From positions 336,806 to 400,805 of the forward strand of contig NZ_RDBE01000010.1 of NCBI RefSeq assembly GCF_003674065.1: DNA of 64,000 nucleotides. The letters are read 5' to 3'. The notes beneath the pieces were generated by a model. The model was not told the origin of the DNA. It saw only the letters and a list, made by a program, of their open reading frames with translations, and made no database searches. Source of the DNA: Nocardioides mangrovicus. GTDB lineage: Bacteria; Actinomycetota; Actinomycetes; Propionibacteriales; Nocardioidaceae. Made by a program: the position numbers and the translations under genes. This document shows, one piece after another, positions 60,168-64,000 of the stretch (positions within the stretch are counted from its first letter, which is position 1; every line of letters begins with the position of its first letter).

Positions 60168-61751
60168 TCAGCCGGCTGACGCGTGCGCGCCGCCGCGCGC
60201 CGGCGCGAGGTGCTGGGGGGTGTGGTCCTGCTGCTGCGGCGGCGGGCCGCCCTGGGTCACGAAGTCCTTCTGCCGCACCAGCAGCAGGGTCAGCACCGCC
60301 GCGGCGAACGCGATGCCGGCCGCGATCAGGGTGATGTCGTTGAGCGCGTCGACGTAGCTGGCGGTCATCGCCCGCCCGACGCTGGCCCGCGACGCCGCGG
60401 GCACGTGGGCCAGCACCTGCTGGGCCTGGCCACCGGTGAGCGCCTCGGCGATCTGGCCGACGCGACCGGCCACCGGCGAACCGGCGAGCCGGTCGCCGAG
60501 CCCGTTGGCGACCTGGTGGCTGAAGATCGAGCCCAGCGCCGCGATGCCGGTGGCCACGCCGACCTGCCGGAAGGTCGAGTTGACCCCCGAGGCCATGCCG
60601 GAGCGCTCGTGGCTGACGACGCCGACCGCGGTCGAGGCCAGCGGCGTGTTGATCATGCCGATGCCGAGGCCGGCGACCAGCAGGCCCGGGATCAGGTGCG
60701 TCCACGAGGAGTCCACCTGGAAGCCGTGGATCAGCAGCAGGCCGCCGCCGAGCACGAGGAATCCTGGCGCGATCAACCACTTGGCGGGCACGTGGCTGGT
60801 GAGCCGGCCGGCCACGGCTGCGGCCACGAACGAGGCACCGGAGAGGAACAGGAACCGGACGCCGGTCTGCACCGCGGAGTACCCGAGGAAGTTCTGGACG
60901 TAGATCACCAGGTAGGTCAGCAGCGAGAAGATCGAGGCCGAGACGCCGAACGCGGCGAACAGGCCGCCGGTGAACGTGGGCTTGCGCAGCAGGGAGAGGT
61001 CGAACATCGGGTGCCGCTGCACCAGCTGGCTGACCAGGAAGACGACCAGCAGCACCGCGGCCGCACCGAAGCAGATCAGCACCCGCTCGTCGCCCCAGCC
61101 GCGGCGGCCGGCCTCGATGAGCCCGTAGACCAGCGAGCCGAGGCTGACGCTGAAGGTCACGAACCCGATGAGGTCCGGGCGGCCGGCGCGCGGGTCGTGG
61201 GACTCCTCGACCTTCCAGAAGCTCACCACGAGCGCGACGACGCAGATCGGGATGTTGACGAAGAAGATCCAGCGCCAGGAGAGCCCGCTGGTCAGCACGC
61301 CGCCGAGCACGGGCCCGACCGCGATGGCGATGCCGGTGGTGGCCCCGAAGACGCCGAACGCGGTGCCGCGGTCCTTGCCGTGGAAGGCCGAGGCGATCAG
61401 GGCCAGGGCGGTGGCGAACATCGCCGCGCCGCCGACGCCCTGCGCCGCCCGGGCCAGGGTCAGGAAGAGCAGGCTCGGCGCCGCGCCGCACAGCGTCGAG
61501 CCGGCGGTGAAGACCACCGCCCCGACGATGAAGACCCGCTTGCGGCCGTAGAGGTCGGCCAGCGAGCCGGCGGTCAGCAGCAGCGCCGCCAGGCTCAGAG
61601 CGTAGGCGTCGATCACCCATTGCAGGTCCGAGAGGCTGCCGGAGAACTGGTCCTCGATGTCGGGCAGCGCGACGTTCACGATGGTGACGTCGAGCAGCAG
61701 CATGAACACGCCGGTGCAGACGGCGACCAGGGTCCACCACTTCGCGGCCAC
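60168..61751 (-). CDS. DHA2-family (EmrB/QacA) MFS drug exporter
   Basis: 527 residues, 14 spans. DVTIVNVALPDIEDQF and LQWVIDAYALSLAALLLTAGSL are the DHA2 signatures; GSLADLYGRKRVF is the MFS loop. The start at GTG 61751 has AGGAGG 4 nt upstream; the longer frame to 61823 would run through the divergent promoter. It is divergent from the double-MarR regulator, which probably represses it. Confidence 0.92.
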   Translation of the reverse strand: MAAKWWTLVAVCTGVFMLLLDVTIVNVALPDIEDQFSGSLSDLQWVIDAYALSLAALLLTAGSLADLYGRKRVFIVGAVVFTAGSTLCGAAPSLLFLTLARAAQGVGGAAMFATALALIASAFHGKDRGTAFGVFGATTGIAIAVGPVLGGVLTSGLSWRWIFFVNIPICVVALVVSFWKVEESHDPRAGRPDLIGFVTFSVSLGSLVYGLIEAGRRGWGDERVLICFGAAAVLLVVFLVSQLVQRHPMFDLSLLRKPTFTGGLFAAFGVSASIFSLLTYLVIYVQNFLGYSAVQTGVRFLFLSGASFVAAAVAGRLTSHVPAKWLIAPGFLVLGGGLLLIHGFQVDSSWTHLIPGLLVAGLGIGMINTPLASTAVGVVSHERSGMASGVNSTFRQVGVATGIAALGSIFSHQVANGLGDRLAGSPVAGRVGQIAEALTGGQAQQVLAHVPAASRASVGRAMTASYVDALNDITLIAAGIAFAAAVLTLLLVRQKDFVTQGGPPPQQQDHTPQHLAPARGGAHASAG

Positions 61752-61771
61752 GGTTCCTCCTCGGATCGTCA

Positions 61772-61787
61772 GTGACCTAATCGTCAC
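61772..61787. promoter_or_regulatory. Candidate MarR operator between the exporter and its regulator
   Basis: GTGAC-N6-GTCAC inverted repeat in the divergent region (61752-61849); part of the arm (CGTCAC/AACGATCAC) recurs loosely just to the right. Likely site for the double-MarR protein. Confidence 0.5.
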
Positions 61788-61849
61788 GCACTTAACGATC
61801 ACCCGCGGTACGGTTCGTGTCAAGTCCAGCGCGAGAGGAGCCTTCGGTC

Positions 61850-62746
61850 ATGGGCGTGCGCGGCGACGTCGAGCTGGTCGACGCCCCCGAGCTGCTGCCG
61901 GCGTTGGCGCGGCTGCCTGGTCACATGTTCTGGCGGGCGGCCGCGCGGGTCGACCAGACGATGGAGGAGTTCCGGCCCGACGGTTTCGACATCTACGCCT
62001 ACGCCACCTTGGTGGCGCTGGGCGAGGCCGAGCCGCGCTCGCAGCAGGCGGTCGCGCGCAGCATCGGCACCAGCCGTACGACGCTGGCCCGCGTGGCCGC
62101 GTCGTTGCAGGCCGCCGGCCTGGTCGAGCGGGTGCGCAACCCCGGTGACCGGCGCTCCTACCTGCTCACCCGCACCCCGGCCGGCATCGAGGCCGCCGAC
62201 CTCTGGCAGCAGCACGCCCTCGGCCTCGAGGACCGGCTGACCGCGGCCCTGAGCCGCGCGCAGACCAGCGAGCTGCGGTCCCTGCTGGTCCGCGCCGCCG
62301 CCCCCGGCCTGGCCGAGGACACCCCGGCGGCCATGCGCGCCAGCATCGGCTTCCTGGTGCACCAGATCCACCTGCGGATGCATCCGGCGTTCCTGCAGGC
62401 GCTGCGACCGCTGGGCATCGAGCCGCGCCACTTCGGCTCGCTGGTCTCGCTGCAGCACATCAGCCCCGCCCCCCAGCACGAGCTGGCCCGGGTGATGGGC
62501 GTGAGCGGGGCCAGCATCGTCGGCATCGTCGACGACCTCGAGGCCCGCGGTCTGGTCGAGCGCCGACGCGACGAGGCCGACCGGCGTGCCCAGATCCTCA
62601 CCCTGCGCCCCGGCGCCCCCGACACCATCGGCCGGGCCATGTCGGTCTCGCGCGACCTCCACGCCGCCCAGCTCGCCGAGCTCTCCCCCGCCGACGCCGA
62701 GCGACTGGTCGAGCTGCTGGCCACGCTGGTGTCGGTGCCGGGCTGA
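61850..62746 (+). CDS. Regulator with two fused MarR domains
   Basis: 298 residues, about twice a normal MarR protein. The first winged helix has SQQAVARSIGTSRTTLARVA and GLVERVRNPGDRRSYLLT (about residues 63-107). The second has QHELARVMGVSGASIVGIVD and GLVERRRDEADRRAQILTL (about residues 200-250). Normal MarR proteins dimerise through their terminal helices, so this chain may form a pseudo-dimer by itself. ATG 61850, AGGAG 9 nt upstream. It is divergent from the DHA2 exporter. Confidence 0.88.
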   Translation: MGVRGDVELVDAPELLPALARLPGHMFWRAAARVDQTMEEFRPDGFDIYAYATLVALGEAEPRSQQAVARSIGTSRTTLARVAASLQAAGLVERVRNPGDRRSYLLTRTPAGIEAADLWQQHALGLEDRLTAALSRAQTSELRSLLVRAAAPGLAEDTPAAMRASIGFLVHQIHLRMHPAFLQALRPLGIEPRHFGSLVSLQHISPAPQHELARVMGVSGASIVGIVDDLEARGLVERRRDEADRRAQILTLRPGAPDTIGRAMSVSRDLHAAQLAELSPADAERLVELLATLVSVPG

Positions 62747-62813
62747 CGGCGGGGCTTGGGGTCAGGAATTTGACGGAGCGGTCGAGGCTGTTTCGTTCCC
62801 CGCGCCCGCAATT

Positions 62814-62829
62814 CCCCGCACGTGCGGGG
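62814..62829. terminator. Bidirectional hairpin between convergent genes
   Basis: CCCCGCACGTGCGGGG is a perfect 16-bp palindrome, 3 bp beyond the stop of ndh and 68 bp after the MarR gene. There is no T-run. Confidence 0.6.
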
Positions 62830-62831
62830 AG

Positions 62832-64000
62832 TTACTGCTGCCGGCCCCGCTCCCCGGCGTCGGTCAGCCGGGCCTCCTCGACGGCCCGCGCCTCGAGCTC
62901 GGCCCGGGTGGTGGCCAGCAGCGCCTCGGTGGCGGCGTAGGCCCCTGGGGAGCTGACCAGCTCGCTGGTGCCGCCGCGCAGCCGTTTGATGGCCGAGCGG
63001 GCGAAGACCTGCTGCTCGGTGGCCGTCCGCTCGGCCCGGCCGCGGCCCAGGAAGCTGACCGACCAGTGCCCGAGCGCCGAGAAGCGGTTCTTGAAGCCGG
63101 TCAGGTAGACGAGGTGGACCGCCAGCCACATCAGCCAGGCGATGAACCCGGTCAGCCGGATCTTTCCGATCAGCGCCACCGCCCGGAAGCGGCTGATCGT
63201 GGCCATGCTGCCCTTGTCGAAGTAGTGGAACGGCGGGGCGTCGGGGCGGCCGGCCAGCCGGTTCTTGATCTGCTTCGCGGCGTACTTGCCGCCCTGGATG
63301 GCCACCTGGGCCACGCCGGGGAGGTGGTCGAGGTTGATCATGTCGCCGACGACGAACACGTCGGGGTAGCCGGGCAGCGTGAGGTCGGGGTTGACGCCGA
63401 TGCGCCCGGCACGGTCCAGCGAGGCGCCGGTCTGCTCGGCCAGCGTGCGACCCAGCGGGCTGGCCTGCACCCCGGCGGCCCACAGCTTGGTGACGGCGCG
63501 GATCTCGCGACGGCTGCCGTCCTTGTCCTGCACCACCAGGCCGCGCTCGTCGACGTCGACGACCATCGCCCCCAGCTGCACCTCCACGCCGAGCTTCTCC
63601 AGCTCGCGCTTGGTGCTCTCACCGAGCTTCTCGCCGAACGGCGGCAGCACCTGCGGCGCGGCGTCGAGCAGGATCACCCGCGCCTCGCGGCTGCTGATGG
63701 CGTGGAAGTCGCGGCTCAGCGTGCGGTGGGCCAGCTCGGCGATCTGCCCGGCCAGCTCGACGCCGGTGGGTCCGGCGCCGACCACGACGAAGGTGAGCAG
63801 GTGGTCGACGTTCTGCCCGTTGCTGGCCATCACCTCGGCCATCTCGAAGGAGCCGAAGATCCGGCCGCGGATCTCCAGGGCGTCGTCGATGCTCTTCATG
63901 CCCGGCGCGTACTCGGCGAACTGGTCGTTTCCGAAGTAGGACTGCGAGGCACCCGCCGCCACCAGGAGCGTGTCGTAGGAGGTGACGCTGCGGCGGCCGA
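62832..64000 (-). CDS. ndh: Type II NADH dehydrogenase (partial at the window edge)
   Basis: 389 residues are visible; the N-terminus and the first FAD-binding motif lie beyond 64000. Seen are YDTLLVAAGASQSYFG, the NADH-binding VVVGAGPTGVELAGQIAEL, and the second FAD-contact PDVFVVGDMINLDH with VAIQGGKYAAKQI. The C-terminus has the membrane-associating helices (LIGKIRLTGFIAWLMWLAVH). It oxidises NADH and reduces menaquinone without proton pumping. A tail of about 60 polar residues follows. Transcribed leftward, ending at the hairpin. Confidence 0.93.
   Translation of the reverse strand, partial: GRRSVTSYDTLLVAAGASQSYFGNDQFAEYAPGMKSIDDALEIRGRIFGSFEMAEVMASNGQNVDHLLTFVVVGAGPTGVELAGQIAELAHRTLSRDFHAISSREARVILLDAAPQVLPPFGEKLGESTKRELEKLGVEVQLGAMVVDVDERGLVVQDKDGSRREIRAVTKLWAAGVQASPLGRTLAEQTGASLDRAGRIGVNPDLTLPGYPDVFVVGDMINLDHLPGVAQVAIQGGKYAAKQIKNRLAGRPDAPPFHYFDKGSMATISRFRAVALIGKIRLTGFIAWLMWLAVHLVYLTGFKNRFSALGHWSVSFLGRGRAERTATEQQVFARSAIKRLRGGTSELVSSPGAYAATEALLATTRAELEARAVEEARLTDAGERGRQQ

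Noticed and set aside
1..64000. CRISPR arrays
   Set aside because: No series of regularly spaced direct repeats was seen; the tandem repeats at 40558-40677 are coding and have no spacers.

Overview
The window is high-GC actinobacterial DNA. The chromosomal flanks suggest a Nocardioides-like or other Propionibacteriales host. This rests on very GC-rich coding with frequent GTG starts, a fused FO synthase for coenzyme F420, a PTS-type dihydroxyacetone kinase, a two-domain dehydroshikimate dehydratase of the corynebacterial QsuB type, paired MMPL transporters and a class III cyclase. The species assignment is inference.

Left flank (1-3545): dhaK-dhaL-dhaM with 4-bp overlaps, an HxlR-type regulator, and a divergent nitroreductase-family gene with a clear promoter. 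A tRNA-Lys(TTT) gene follows at 3546-3618.

Integrated element (about 3573-41864, 38.3 kb): it lies between a 51-bp direct repeat (one mismatch) made from the 3' part of tRNA-Lys. It is visibly less GC-rich than the flanks. The left end holds tyrosine integrase, XRE regulator, an excisionase-like gene, a degenerate and an intact primase-polymerase, and a RepA/RecA-fold ATPase. These are the parts of an actinobacterial integrative replicating element or phage satellite. Next is a four-gene operon of a very large FtsK/EccC-like ATPase (with a likely S1/OB-fold insert), a WXG100-like protein, a coiled-coil protein and a second small WXG100-like protein. A Sel1-repeat protein diverges from it, followed by several tiny or unknown genes. 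From 21.5 to 39.6 kb the cargo looks like a defence island: two PD-(D/E)XK nucleases with an OGG-fold glycosylase; two DNA methylase-type proteins, a GIY-YIG-like/SF2 helicase and a caspase-like protein; a GmrSD-type DUF262/DUF1524 enzyme; another restriction-like nuclease; a DUF4062 TIR-like protein; and a PIN-like membrane protein. The right end carries a DUF1232 protein with lysine/alanine repeats, a small-terminase-like HTH protein and a short unknown gene next to attR. Four copies of a GATCGGA/TCCGATC dyad are scattered downstream of cargo genes.

Right flank (41865-64000): a quinate/shikimate utilisation cluster (quinate/shikimate dehydrogenase, metallo-beta-lactamase-fold hydrolase, MHS transporter, TetR regulator, divergent dehydroshikimate dehydratase) with visible palindromic operators; fbiC; a TetR-MMPL unit with a perfect 12-bp-arm operator; a second MMPL gene; a class III cyclase; a GT39-like membrane glycosyltransferase; a response regulator/histidine kinase pair; a DHA2 MFS exporter divergent from a protein with two fused MarR domains; and a type II NADH dehydrogenase cut by the window edge.

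The best candidates for undescribed systems are the FtsK-S1/WXG100 operon, the nuclease-nuclease-OGG module, and the helicase-caspase neighbourhood. A mechanistic oddity is that excision should change the C-terminus of the integrase and place its operon directly upstream of the right-end genes.
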